From positions 36,713-100,712 of the forward strand of contig DIWE01000005.1 in assembly GCA_002423435.1 (NCBI GenBank): a DNA stretch of 64,000 nucleotides, in the 5' to 3' direction. This DNA comes from Clostridiales bacterium UBA6114. GTDB lineage: Bacteria; Bacillota; Clostridia; Oscillospirales; Butyricicoccaceae. Position 1 is the stretch's first letter; each line of letters opens with the position of its first letter. The notes under the pieces were generated by a model. That model searched no databases. It was not told where the DNA came from and worked only from the letters and a program-made list of their open reading frames with translations. Of this stretch, positions 16,151 to 23,988 are shown piece after piece. The translations under genes were made by a program, and so were the position numbers.

Positions 16151-16152
16151 TT

Positions 16153-16187
16153 GTCAATATAAAGAGACCAACTGACTGATTCACAAA
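16153..16187 (+). repeat. 35-bp repeat, copy 1 (right edge of the lysR site)
   Basis: This segment matches 24913-24947 at 33 of 35 positions. Only 2 bp separate it from the 36-bp repeat here, whereas at the second locus 924 bp with the LysR gene lie between. Confidence 0.8.
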
Positions 16188-16516
16188 ATATTGCATAAAA
16201 TTTCCGAAGCATTGGACTGTCTTCACAAATCCAATCATAGCAAATCGGCTGACTCTTGTCCAGTGCTTCACGCGTCGTTTTCGTATTATATGACAGTTTT
16301 TTTTAGAAAACAGACTGCCATATTGTTGCATTTTTCAGAAGACTATGATCGTTTATTCCAATTTTCAATTCTATTCATATTGTGTTAACGTATTGATATT
16401 GATTTATGATTTTTGTGCGATATGTGCTGAATTCTGTTGAAAATCCAGGAATGGGATAGAAAAGGGGGCTAGGGCGGGGAAGCGATAGCCCGTAACAATA
16501 TTTAGGAGGACTATCT

Positions 16517-17650
16517 ATGAAGATTACCGGCGTCAAGACCTATGTCGTCAGCCCCGGCAAGCGCAATTACATCTATGTGCGAATCGACACCGACGAGGGC
16601 ATCCACGGTATCGGCGAAGCATACTCGGTAGGGCCGGATTTGGCAACGGCCGAAACGATTAAGTACTTCGCCGATTGGCTCATCGGCCAAGACCCCACCC
16701 GCCCCGAGTATATCTGGACCATGCTCTTTAACTATTCCCGTTTTCCCGGCGGCTCCATTGTCAACTCGGCCATTTCGGGGATAGACTTCGCCCTGTGGGA
16801 TATCACCGCCAAAGCGCTGGGCGTGCCGGTCTACAAGCTGTTCGGCGGCCCCAGCCGCGACAAGGTCTGGATTTATGAGGACACCCACGCCCCCACGGCC
16901 GAGGCGCTGGTCGAGGAGGTTCAGCAGCTGAGGTCCGAGGGGTACACCGCCATGAAGTTGTTTCAGTCGATTTCGGGCCGGCAGTCGGCCAATGAAACCA
17001 TCAAGGCCATGCGCGAAAAGTATGAGAAGCTGCGTAGCGACGTGGGTTACGACTTCGAGCTTGGCATCGATTTCCAGGCCCGCAACTTTGAGCCGTTCCG
17101 GGCACTGTGGTATGCCGACGCCATCAAGGAATTCCGCCCCTTCTTCATTGAGGAGCCTATTCGCCCCGACAACTTTGCGCAGATGGCCGAGCTTAAAAAG
17201 AAGCTGCCCGCCCCTTTGGCCACCGGCGAGTGCCTCTACACCAAATATGAGTTCAACGACCTCATCGCGATGGACGCCGCCGATATCCTGCAGCCCGATA
17301 TCATGCTCACCGGCGGTATGACCGAGGGCAAGAAAATCGCGGCCATGGCCGAGGCCAACTACAAGGTTATCGCCCCGCACAACCCGCTCAGCCCGCTCTC
17401 GACGGTGCAAAACGTCCACTTCGCGGCTTCAATCCCTAACTTCCTCATCCTCGAGCATAAATGCGACGACCGTCCCGACCGCAGGGATATCCTCAACGAA
17501 TACCTGCCGGTTAAGGACGGCTACATAGAGCTGCCCACCCGGCCCGGCTGGGGGGTCGATCTCAACTACGAATATCTGGACAGCCTTTCCTATGCCCCGT
17601 GGCACCGCACTTTCGCCCTGCGCGTCGACGGGTCGATTGATATGGCGTAG
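16517..17650 (+). CDS. Enolase-superfamily (mandelate racemase/galactonate dehydratase-like) enzyme
   Basis: The 377-residue protein has the capping domain and (beta/alpha)7-beta barrel of the mandelate racemase subgroup. Metal ligands are Asp185 (GIDFQ), the Glu in FIEEP (212-213) and Glu238 (TGEC); the general acid-base His288 is in APHNP, and a Lys-x-Phe segment (KLF, 147-149) is present. In galactonate dehydratase the first ligand is followed by D-x-H; here it is D-x-Q (Gln187), so the substrate or stereochemistry may differ. It should dehydrate or epimerise a sugar acid. It precedes an ABC importer by 53 bp and is probably co-transcribed with it. Confidence 0.85.
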   Translation: MKITGVKTYVVSPGKRNYIYVRIDTDEGIHGIGEAYSVGPDLATAETIKYFADWLIGQDPTRPEYIWTMLFNYSRFPGGSIVNSAISGIDFALWDITAKALGVPVYKLFGGPSRDKVWIYEDTHAPTAEALVEEVQQLRSEGYTAMKLFQSISGRQSANETIKAMREKYEKLRSDVGYDFELGIDFQARNFEPFRALWYADAIKEFRPFFIEEPIRPDNFAQMAELKKKLPAPLATGECLYTKYEFNDLIAMDAADILQPDIMLTGGMTEGKKIAAMAEANYKVIAPHNPLSPLSTVQNVHFAASIPNFLILEHKCDDRPDRRDILNEYLPVKDGYIELPTRPGWGVDLNYEYLDSLSYAPWHRTFALRVDGSIDMA

Positions 17651-17703
17651 CACTGATCGCATCTTAAAAGGATCATGAAATAAAATTTTGGGGGTGCTTG
17701 AAA

Positions 17704-19293
17704 ATGAGAAAAACTTTGTCGGTTCTTTTGGTGCTTGTTCTGATTCTAAGCCTCTTTTCCGCTTGCGGCAACGGAGAGAATTCACCGGCCCCAGGTTCCT
17801 CAGGCAGTACAGTCAATACATCGTCTGCCGCCCCGCAACAGAATTCAGGAGGGGCGGGCGGCGGAGAAAATGTCGTCACGATCGGCCGCAACATTGATGC
17901 TTCCACGTTGGACCGCTTTAAGGTGACGGAGGGCCCGTCTTTCATTTATGGCATGATGATGAATGACAGCCTGATTACATTAAAAACCGATGGCTCCGGC
18001 TCCTATTCGCCCAGCCTTGCAAAATCCTGGGAAGTATCGGAGGACGGCTCGGCAATTACCTTCAAGCTCAACACCGGCGTCAAGTTCCACAATGGGGATA
18101 TCCTTACTTCGGCAGATGTCAAGTATACCTTTGAACGGTTTGCCAAGGATTCGACCTCACGGTCCATTTTCGACTGGACCACGCTGAAATCTGTGGAAAC
18201 CCCCGATGCCGAGACCGCGATATTGGTCTTCAACGGTCCTTTCGCCCCCGCTCTGTCGCAGGTTGCCTTTACCTATATCGTAGACAAGAAGGTGTGCGAA
18301 GAACTGGGCGACAAGGCTTGGGAAAAACCGGTCGGTTCCGGTCCGTGGAAATTTGAGTCCTGGACGCCGGGTCAGGAGATTGTCTTTACCAGAAACGATG
18401 ATTATTGGAACTGGGGCAGCAACAAGTCAAATGTTGACAAGGTTGTCATTAAGATTATCTCCGATGCATCGACGTCTCTGGCCGCTATTCAGACCGGCCT
18501 CGTCGATGTGGTTGAGCCGCTCAACGTCGATCAGGTCAAGCAGTTGGAGTCCTACAAAAATGTGAAAATTGAAGACACGCTGAACTCCGGTTCGGTGTAC
18601 TTCTACTTCAGAACTGTTGGAATTTTTAAGGACAAGAATGTGCGGAAAGCTTTCAGCCTTGCCATCGACCGTAAATCGATTGTCGAAACCATTGTCGGCG
18701 GCGGCAAAGCTACCGCCTGGCCCATAGACTCCGTCAGCATGGGTTACAAAGACATTGAGCCGGAATACGATCCCGATCAAGCGGCGGACCTACTTAAAAA
18801 CAGCTCTTACAAGGGCGAAGAATTCAAGATTATTGCCGTGACAGGCCAGGTGCCCCGCATTACTGAGGTTCTGCAGGCGGTCTCCTCCATGCTCAACCAG
18901 GTTGGCTTCAAGTCTTCGGTCGAATTTTTGGACTATGCAGCCTTCAGCGATCGCCGCATAGCCGGAAATTATGACGTGTACTTTGCATCGGCGAGAACGT
19001 CTGCCGGCGATAACGGGTCAACGCTGATCACGCGTTGGTTGAATGACCAATTTAAATCCGGTTATGTGAACGAGGAGATAAATGCCCTCATCAAGCAGCA
19101 GGCCGTTGAAATGGATATCGAGGCCCGCAATAAGCTGTTCCAGCAGATTTTCCAGCTCGCCTATGACGAGGTTGCTCCCTGCACCAACGCATACCAGCTG
19201 AACACGATTTCCGCCTATAAGGACAATATCAGCGGCATAGTTTTCAAACCCAACTCTTATACCGACTTCAGCAGAGTCATGAAGGCTAACTAA
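17704..19293 (+). CDS. Family 5 (DppA/OppA-type) ABC substrate-binding lipoprotein
   Basis: The 529-residue protein starts with a lipoprotein signal ending LFSACGNG, followed by a Ser/Pro/Gly-rich linker and an SBP_bac_5 domain (for example KSWEVSEDGSAITFKLNTGVKFHNGD and ADVKYTFERF). It binds a peptide-like or glycoside ligand and delivers it to the two permeases downstream. ATG 17704 follows GGGGGTG by 8 nt; TTG 17698 is too close. The neighbouring enolase suggests that the ligand may be a sugar-acid conjugate rather than a peptide (inference). Confidence 0.88.
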   Translation: MRKTLSVLLVLVLILSLFSACGNGENSPAPGSSGSTVNTSSAAPQQNSGGAGGGENVVTIGRNIDASTLDRFKVTEGPSFIYGMMMNDSLITLKTDGSGSYSPSLAKSWEVSEDGSAITFKLNTGVKFHNGDILTSADVKYTFERFAKDSTSRSIFDWTTLKSVETPDAETAILVFNGPFAPALSQVAFTYIVDKKVCEELGDKAWEKPVGSGPWKFESWTPGQEIVFTRNDDYWNWGSNKSNVDKVVIKIISDASTSLAAIQTGLVDVVEPLNVDQVKQLESYKNVKIEDTLNSGSVYFYFRTVGIFKDKNVRKAFSLAIDRKSIVETIVGGGKATAWPIDSVSMGYKDIEPEYDPDQAADLLKNSSYKGEEFKIIAVTGQVPRITEVLQAVSSMLNQVGFKSSVEFLDYAAFSDRRIAGNYDVYFASARTSAGDNGSTLITRWLNDQFKSGYVNEEINALIKQQAVEMDIEARNKLFQQIFQLAYDEVAPCTNAYQLNTISAYKDNISGIVFKPNSYTDFSRVMKAN

Positions 19294-19317
19294 GTGGTAT
19301 AAGCAGCTCCGGGTGTG
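19291..19317 (+). repeat. 27-bp direct repeat, copy 1, at the end of the binding-protein gene
   Basis: This copy (core GGTATAAGCAGCTCCGGGTG) matches 19357-19383 at 25 of 27 positions. The two copies bracket a hairpin. Confidence 0.75.
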
Positions 19318-19320
19318 GTT

Positions 19321-19349
19321 GGAAAGCCCGGCCGCAAACCGGGCTTTCC
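19321..19349 (+). terminator. Hairpin between binding protein and permease genes
   Basis: GGAAAGCCCGG (19321-19331) pairs perfectly with CCGGGCTTTCC (19339-19349), but no T-run follows. It probably partly terminates transcription or protects the abundant binding-protein mRNA, as is common in ABC operons. Confidence 0.6.
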
Positions 19350-19356
19350 GGCTCAT

Positions 19357-19383
19357 TAAGCGGTATAAGAAGCTCCGGGTGTG
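19357..19383 (+). repeat. 27-bp direct repeat, copy 2
   Basis: This is the second copy of the repeat at 19291-19317, just before the permease ribosome binding site (AAGGAGGAG). Confidence 0.75.
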
Positions 19384-19410
19384 CATGGCTTCAATGAAGG
19401 AGGAGCAGCG

Positions 19411-20331
19411 GTGCTTAAATATATTCTCAAGCGACTGGCCTATACAGTATTTGTTATTATTGGCGTTTCCTTTATCACTTTTTTCCTGCTGAAGCTGGCC
19501 CCTGGAGACCCGGCGCGGCTGATTTTGGCGGAAACGGCGACAGAGGAGCAGGTTGCGGCTATGCGCGCTCAGATGGGGCTTGATAAACCTCTGATCGTAC
19601 AATATCTGACCTATATGAACAACGTGCTTCATGGTGATCTGGGTAATTCCATATACTTTGTCAGGCCCAATGCCGAACTGATTGCGGAAAGGTTCCCCGC
19701 GACGGTGCAGCTGGCATTTGCCACAATCGCGGTATCCCTGATCGTATCAATTCCGCTGGGTGTTTTGGCAGGCGTTAAAAAGGGAACGGCAGCAGACTTT
19801 TTTTCAATGCTGTTCGCATTATTTGGGCAATCTATGTCCAATGTGTGGCTCGGCATCCTTCTGATACTGATCTTTGCCGTAAAACTCAGGCTTCTTCCGG
19901 CAATGGGATACGGCAGCTGGCAGAATTTGATATTGCCCTGTGCTACACTCGGTACAGGGTATGCTGCCCTGACGACACGCCTGGTGCGTTCCGGCATGAT
20001 TGATGTTCTGCAGGAGGACTACATTACTGCGACCTATGCGAAGGGCATAAGCTCTTCCAAGGTCATCTTCAAATATGCTTTTAGAAACGCTATTCTACCC
20101 ACAGTTACCGTCGTCGGCATGAATATTGGAATGATGCTCGGCGGCGCGGTGGTTACCGAAAAGATTTTTGGCTGGCCCGGCCTCGGTTCCCTGACGATAC
20201 AGGCAATCGCTGGACGCGATTTTGCCTTAGTGCAATCGATATTGCTCGTGATTTCCGCTTTATTTGTTCTGATCAATTTGGTCGTAGACATCATCTATAC
20301 CTTTATTGATCCGCGAATGAAGCTGAGTTAG
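19411..20331 (+). CDS. DppB-type ABC transporter permease
   Basis: The 306-residue inner-membrane protein has six hydrophobic segments and the typical N-terminus LKYILKRLAYTVFVIIGVSF. The LAPGDPA motif of the DppB group is present, and the EAA-type coupling loop reads EDYITATYAKGISSSKVIFKYAFRNAILP. The start is GTG 19411, just after AAGGAGGAG. It works with the permease at 20370 and the ATPases at 21220 and 22190. Confidence 0.88.
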   Translation: MLKYILKRLAYTVFVIIGVSFITFFLLKLAPGDPARLILAETATEEQVAAMRAQMGLDKPLIVQYLTYMNNVLHGDLGNSIYFVRPNAELIAERFPATVQLAFATIAVSLIVSIPLGVLAGVKKGTAADFFSMLFALFGQSMSNVWLGILLILIFAVKLRLLPAMGYGSWQNLILPCATLGTGYAALTTRLVRSGMIDVLQEDYITATYAKGISSSKVIFKYAFRNAILPTVTVVGMNIGMMLGGAVVTEKIFGWPGLGSLTIQAIAGRDFALVQSILLVISALFVLINLVVDIIYTFIDPRMKLS

Positions 20332-20369
20332 GAGGTGGGATTCTGAGCAGGCAAGAATTATTCAGGCGT

Positions 20370-21197
20370 ATGCGAAAGAGCAAATTTTTTATCACCGGAT
20401 TTATTGTTATCACCTTTATTATTGTTCTGGCGATTATTTCGCCGAATATCATTGTTCATAATCCAATAGTCGTAAATTTGAGACAGCGGCTTACCGCGCC
20501 GCAATATCTGGAAAACGGCTGGAGCGGCTACATATTGGGAACCGATCCCCTTGGCCAGGACGTTCTTACCAGACTGCTGATCGGAAGCCGCATGTCGCTT
20601 ATGATCTCGGTTACGGTTGTGGTTGCAACGGCTGTAATCGGAACGATACTGGGCGTTATTGCCGGATTTTATGGCGGCGCCGTGGACATGGCCATCATGC
20701 GCATTACCGACATTCAGATGTCGGTCCCGGCCACCGTGCTTGCTATTGCGGTTATGGCGATTTTGGGCAACAGTATCCCCAATTTGATTATCGTGTTGGT
20801 CATTACGCGATGGGTACAATATGCGCGCGTAGTGCGCGGCAGCGTGATGGCGATCCGAGGCGTGGAATTTGTTCAGGCTTCCAGAGCGCTGGGGTCTTCC
20901 GATTTGAGAATCATGTTTACTCAGATTCTGCCAAACGTTGTGACGGCGCTGCTTATCCTGATGAGCCAAGGGTTCGGCCAGATCATTCTGGCCGAGGCTT
21001 CCATGAGCTTCCTTGGATTGGGCGTCCCCCTGCCGACGCCGTCATGGGGCGGTATGATTTCCGAAGGACGCGAGTATTTAACGGTTGCACCGTGGGTTGT
21101 TATTGCGCCGGGCTGTGCGCTTATGGTGGCTGTGTTGGGGTTTAACTTTCTCGGCGATGGTGTCCGGGATATTCTTGACCCGAAGAATAAGCGCTAA
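20370..21197 (+). CDS. DppC-type ABC transporter permease
   Basis: The protein (275 residues from ATG 20370) is a DppC-type permease with GTDPLGQDVLTRLLIGSRMS after the first membrane segment and the coupling loop EFVQASRALGSSDLRIMFTQILPN. The best ribosome binding site (GGAGGTG, about 20331-20337) lies too far upstream for ATG 20370. It suits a non-standard in-frame CTG at 20343, which would add the basic N-terminus LSRQELFRR usual for this family, so the true start may be CTG. It is part of the same ABC importer. Confidence 0.85.
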   Translation: MRKSKFFITGFIVITFIIVLAIISPNIIVHNPIVVNLRQRLTAPQYLENGWSGYILGTDPLGQDVLTRLLIGSRMSLMISVTVVVATAVIGTILGVIAGFYGGAVDMAIMRITDIQMSVPATVLAIAVMAILGNSIPNLIIVLVITRWVQYARVVRGSVMAIRGVEFVQASRALGSSDLRIMFTQILPNVVTALLILMSQGFGQIILAEASMSFLGLGVPLPTPSWGGMISEGREYLTVAPWVVIAPGCALMVAVLGFNFLGDGVRDILDPKNKR

Positions 21198-21219
21198 CAG
21201 TGGACAAGGAGGAGCAGTC

Positions 21220-22197
21220 ATGCAGCCATTATTGGAAATTAAAAATTTGTCGGTGCAGTATAGAAATGGAAATTCCATATCAAAGGCGCTCAATGGCGTA
21301 AACCTGCAAATCTCGAAGGGAGAGGCGTTGGGGCTTGTGGGGGAAACCGGCGCCGGCAAAACGACAACCGCGCTTTCAATCCTGAACCTTTTGCCAAAGC
21401 CCGCCGGTAAGATCACCGGCGGAGAAATCCTGTTTGAGGGACAACCCATATTGAATATGAATACAAAAGACCTTATGCATCTGCGCGGCAACAAAATTTC
21501 GATGATTTTTCAGAATCCGCTTACGTCCCTGAATCCGGTGTTTACCATCGGCGAGCAGATCGCTCTGGTTCTGCGCAAGCATCAGGGGATGGCCAATGCG
21601 CAGGCCACGAAGCGCGCCGGCGAGCTGCTTGAAATTGTCGGGATTCCATCCTATCGCGTCACAGAGTTTCCCAACCAGTTCAGCGGCGGCATGCGGCAAC
21701 GCGTTGGCATTGCGGCGGCGCTGGCGTGCAATCCCTCCCTTTTGATCGCCGACGAGCCGACGACGGCGCTGGACGTTACAATCCAGGCGCAGATACTGGA
21801 ACTTATGAAAGACCTGCAAAAGCAATTTTCCAGCTCCCTTTTGATGATTACGCACAACCTGGGCATCGTTGCCGAAATATGCCAGAAGGTTGCCGTTATG
21901 TACGCGGGCGTCATTATTGAATACGGTACGGTTGATGAAGTGTTTAACAACCCCATGCACGTCTATACCAGGGGCCTTATCGGTGCGCTGCCGAAGCTTA
22001 CAGGGCCGCGTGAAGAGCTGGCGGCGATTCCCGGCAGTGTGGCAAACCCCGAAAGGCTTCCCGAGGGCTGCAAATTCCATCCCAGATGCAGCCTGGCCGG
22101 GGAAAACTGCAAGACGGAGATTCCGCCAATGATAAAGGTGAACGCCGGCCATTGCGTTGCCTGCTTTGCGTATGCGGGGGTGCAGGGGAATGAGTGA
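21220..22197 (+). CDS. DppD-type ABC transporter ATPase
   Basis: The 325-residue ATPase has Walker A GETGAGKTT, the signature FSGGMRQRVGIAAAL, Walker B LLIADEPTTALD and the switch His in MITHNLG. The C-terminal oligopeptide-transporter extension is present, with the cysteine motif CKFHPRCSLAGENC that can bind an Fe-S cluster in some relatives. AAGGAGGAG precedes the ATG. It overlaps the next ATPase gene by 8 bp and forms a heterodimer with it. Confidence 0.88.
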   Translation: MQPLLEIKNLSVQYRNGNSISKALNGVNLQISKGEALGLVGETGAGKTTTALSILNLLPKPAGKITGGEILFEGQPILNMNTKDLMHLRGNKISMIFQNPLTSLNPVFTIGEQIALVLRKHQGMANAQATKRAGELLEIVGIPSYRVTEFPNQFSGGMRQRVGIAAALACNPSLLIADEPTTALDVTIQAQILELMKDLQKQFSSSLLMITHNLGIVAEICQKVAVMYAGVIIEYGTVDEVFNNPMHVYTRGLIGALPKLTGPREELAAIPGSVANPERLPEGCKFHPRCSLAGENCKTEIPPMIKVNAGHCVACFAYAGVQGNE

Positions 22198-23221
22198 AGC
22201 GGCCAAAACTCCGTTGATTGAGGTGCACGACCTCCGAAAATACTTTGATATCAAAAACAGGGGGAAGCTGCACGCCGTCGACGATATCAGCTTTAATATC
22301 TACGCCGGTGAAACGCTTGGCCTTGTCGGGGAGAGCGGATGCGGAAAAAGCACCGTGGGCAACGTGCTGATGCGCCTTTTGCCCGCGACCGGCGGCCAGA
22401 TGCTGTATCGCGGTAAAGATATCCTGTTTGCCGGCAATGCGGAAATCCTCGAATACCGGAAGAAGATACAGATTATCTTCCAGGATCCCTACTCCTCCCT
22501 GAACCCGAAGAAAACCATCCGAAGCATTTTATCCGAGGCCTATCTGATACATAAGCTTGCAAAGGGTGCGGCCCTCATGCAGCGCATAAACGAGTTGTGC
22601 GACATGACCGGCATCAGCAAGGATATGCTGGAAAAATACCCCCATGAGCTGGATGGCGGAAAACGCCAGCTTGTCGGCATTGCAAGAGCGCTGTCGCTGA
22701 ATCCCGAGTTTATCGTCTGTGACGAGCCTGTGTCTGCACTGGATGTTTCGGTACAGGCCACCATCATCAACCTGTTGATGAACCTGCAGAAAAAGCTTGG
22801 GGTTGCCTATCTGTTCATTTCGCACGATTTGAGCGTTGTACGGCATATCTCACAGCGAATTGCCGTTATGTATCTCGGCCAGATAGTGGAGTCGGCTCCC
22901 ACCGATGAAATGTTCGAGAATCCGTGCCATCCATATACGGTTGCACTTTTATCGGCTGTGCCTAAAATTGATACCTCCAATAAGATGTCCCGCATTGTTC
23001 TTAAGGGTGATGTGTCGAGCCCTGTGAATCCGGGACCGGGTTGCCGCTTCGCGCCCCGCTGCTGGATGGCGCGGGATATCTGCAAGGAAAAGTCGCCTAA
23101 GCTCGCGGAGCTGTCCCCTGGACATTTTGCGGCCTGCCACTTTTATCTCGAATCCCGTAAAAAAGCTCTGAAACTGGAAAGAAATGGTCGTCGGCATCTT
23201 TGTAGCCAAGACATTGTATGA
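22190..23221 (+). CDS. DppF-type ABC transporter ATPase, C-terminus altered
   Basis: The 343-residue ATPase has Walker A GESGCGKST, a variant signature LDGGKRQLVGIARAL (Asp for the usual Ser), Walker B FIVCDEPVSALD and switch His in FISHDLS. The CRFAPRCWMARDIC motif near the C-terminus matches its partner. The last dozen or so residues (KLERNGRRHLCSQDIV) come from reading, out of frame, into a 90-bp fragment copied from the 10-kb permease gene. The native end was probably replaced by a recombination event, though the catalytic core is intact. Confidence 0.86.
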   Translation: MSEAAKTPLIEVHDLRKYFDIKNRGKLHAVDDISFNIYAGETLGLVGESGCGKSTVGNVLMRLLPATGGQMLYRGKDILFAGNAEILEYRKKIQIIFQDPYSSLNPKKTIRSILSEAYLIHKLAKGAALMQRINELCDMTGISKDMLEKYPHELDGGKRQLVGIARALSLNPEFIVCDEPVSALDVSVQATIINLLMNLQKKLGVAYLFISHDLSVVRHISQRIAVMYLGQIVESAPTDEMFENPCHPYTVALLSAVPKIDTSNKMSRIVLKGDVSSPVNPGPGCRFAPRCWMARDICKEKSPKLAELSPGHFAACHFYLESRKKALKLERNGRRHLCSQDIV

Positions 23222-23273
23222 CCAAGGTCTTAAAATTGACGAGGTCGGCGCCGCCCTCGTTATGGGTGCCGCG
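23184..23273 (+). pseudogene. Fragment of a carboxylate permease gene
   Basis: Thirty codons, beginning MVVGIFVAKTLYDQGLK, match residues 125-154 of the permease at 10167-11534 (MVVSIFVAKTLYDQGLK). At DNA level 84 of 90 positions agree with the complement of 11073-11162, and homology stops abruptly at both ends. It overlaps the end of the ATPase gene in another frame and stops at a TGA just after (23277). It is evidently a non-functional recombination relic. Confidence 0.85.
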
Positions 23274-23478
23274 CCATGAGCTTTATGTAAAACTAAGCAG
23301 ATACTTACCGATTGATGATGTTTGATTTCAAGTTCATATCATTTGCTTGTCACGGGCGCGGCGCGAGATGGAGATTTTTGGTGATATCCGCCTCGATGAA
23401 AATACAACCCGAACCCGTTGACCTTCTGGATGCCATTTACAGCGTTCCCATCTGATGCTAAACCGCTAAATAAAAACC

Positions 23479-23498
23479 CACTTTGAAGTGTTTTTTTT
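23479..23498 (+). terminator. Small T-rich hairpin (terminator-like)
   Basis: CACT-TTGA-AGTG (23479-23490) is followed by eight T residues. It probably ends transcription coming from the ABC operon. Confidence 0.45.
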
Positions 23499-23518
23499 AT
23501 TTATACCCTCTTTAGTAA

Positions 23519-23609
23519 GTTCCGCGGGAGGCGGAACAAATAGCCACCCGCTAAGTGAAATGATAACCTCTAAGCAGGCAGAAAAACCACTGTTTACTTA
23601 GGGGTTATC
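23519..23609 (+). repeat. Paired hairpins in the decayed region
   Basis: GTTCCGC/GCGGAAC forms a 7-bp stem at 23519-23537. GATAACCTCTAAG (23562-23574) faces CTTAGGGGTTATC (23597-23609), 12 of 13 paired. Such neighbouring palindromes are typical of mobile-element ends, but I cannot name the element. Confidence 0.45.
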
Positions 23610-23952
23610 ACTTCATGAAAGGGGTGGTCTTGACTCGCTTTAAATTTATCGATGGCTGTGCTATATAAGCCGTCCATTCTTACATACTTGTGTTGGAACT
23701 AATTTATGACAACTGGAGTGCGCTTTTTAGGGCCTTGTGACGCTATAGATGGGGAATTATTATGGCTCTTTAGGGTTTTTCACTTCGGCCAGCCAGATAA
23801 TCGATAGATACATCAAAATAATCGACCAGAGAAAGAAGTATATCAGACTTTCGCAATGGATACCTGCTACTGGATGAGGCAGGTTTGTATGTAGACAGAT
23901 CAAAGGTTAAGCGCAGGAAAATTAGGTGCCACTTTTAGTATATTAATCAGCA

Positions 23953-23988
23953 TTTATATCTGGTCAAAAAGTGTCTATGTAGAGCGAC
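23953..23988 (+). repeat. 36-bp direct repeat, copy 2
   Basis: This copy is identical to 16115-16150. It contains the LysR stop codon and the codons for the last residues (SLYIDTF). Confidence 0.85.

Larger units (their letters stand above)
16104..16516. other. Intergenic region carrying the remnant of a lysR locus
   Basis: Besides the 36-bp and 35-bp repeats at 16115-16187, the next 130 bp still align loosely with 24948-25050 (for example CTCTTGTCCAGT is shared). The region therefore looks like a lysR-to-target intergenic region from which the regulator gene itself is missing. Close to the enolase gene there is TTTAGGAGGA as ribosome binding site. Confidence 0.6.
23277..23952. other. Gene-free, probably decayed mobile-element region
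   Basis: About 680 bp contain no gene I can support. There are three successive hairpins (23479-23498, 23519-23537, 23562-23609) and then AT-rich DNA with short broken frames. One short frame ending at 23938 reads GYLLLDEAGLYVDRSKVK, which I cannot assign. The lack of any ordinary gene next to a gene fragment and the repeat pair suggests the scar of an inserted and eroded element. Confidence 0.5.

Noticed and set aside
16115..16187. Insertion-sequence end (IS21-like) at the 36/35-bp repeat
   Set aside because: The end-like short repeats are suggestive, but no transposase or second end is present and the homology continues into a lysR upstream region; kept only as an alternative.
16137..16331. 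64-codon minus-strand frame at the empty lysR site
   Set aside because: It runs across the junction of the lysR remnant and is an accident of that junction, not a gene.
23464..23952. CRISPR or group II intron in the hairpin-rich region
   Set aside because: There are no regularly spaced identical repeats and no reverse transcriptase frame.
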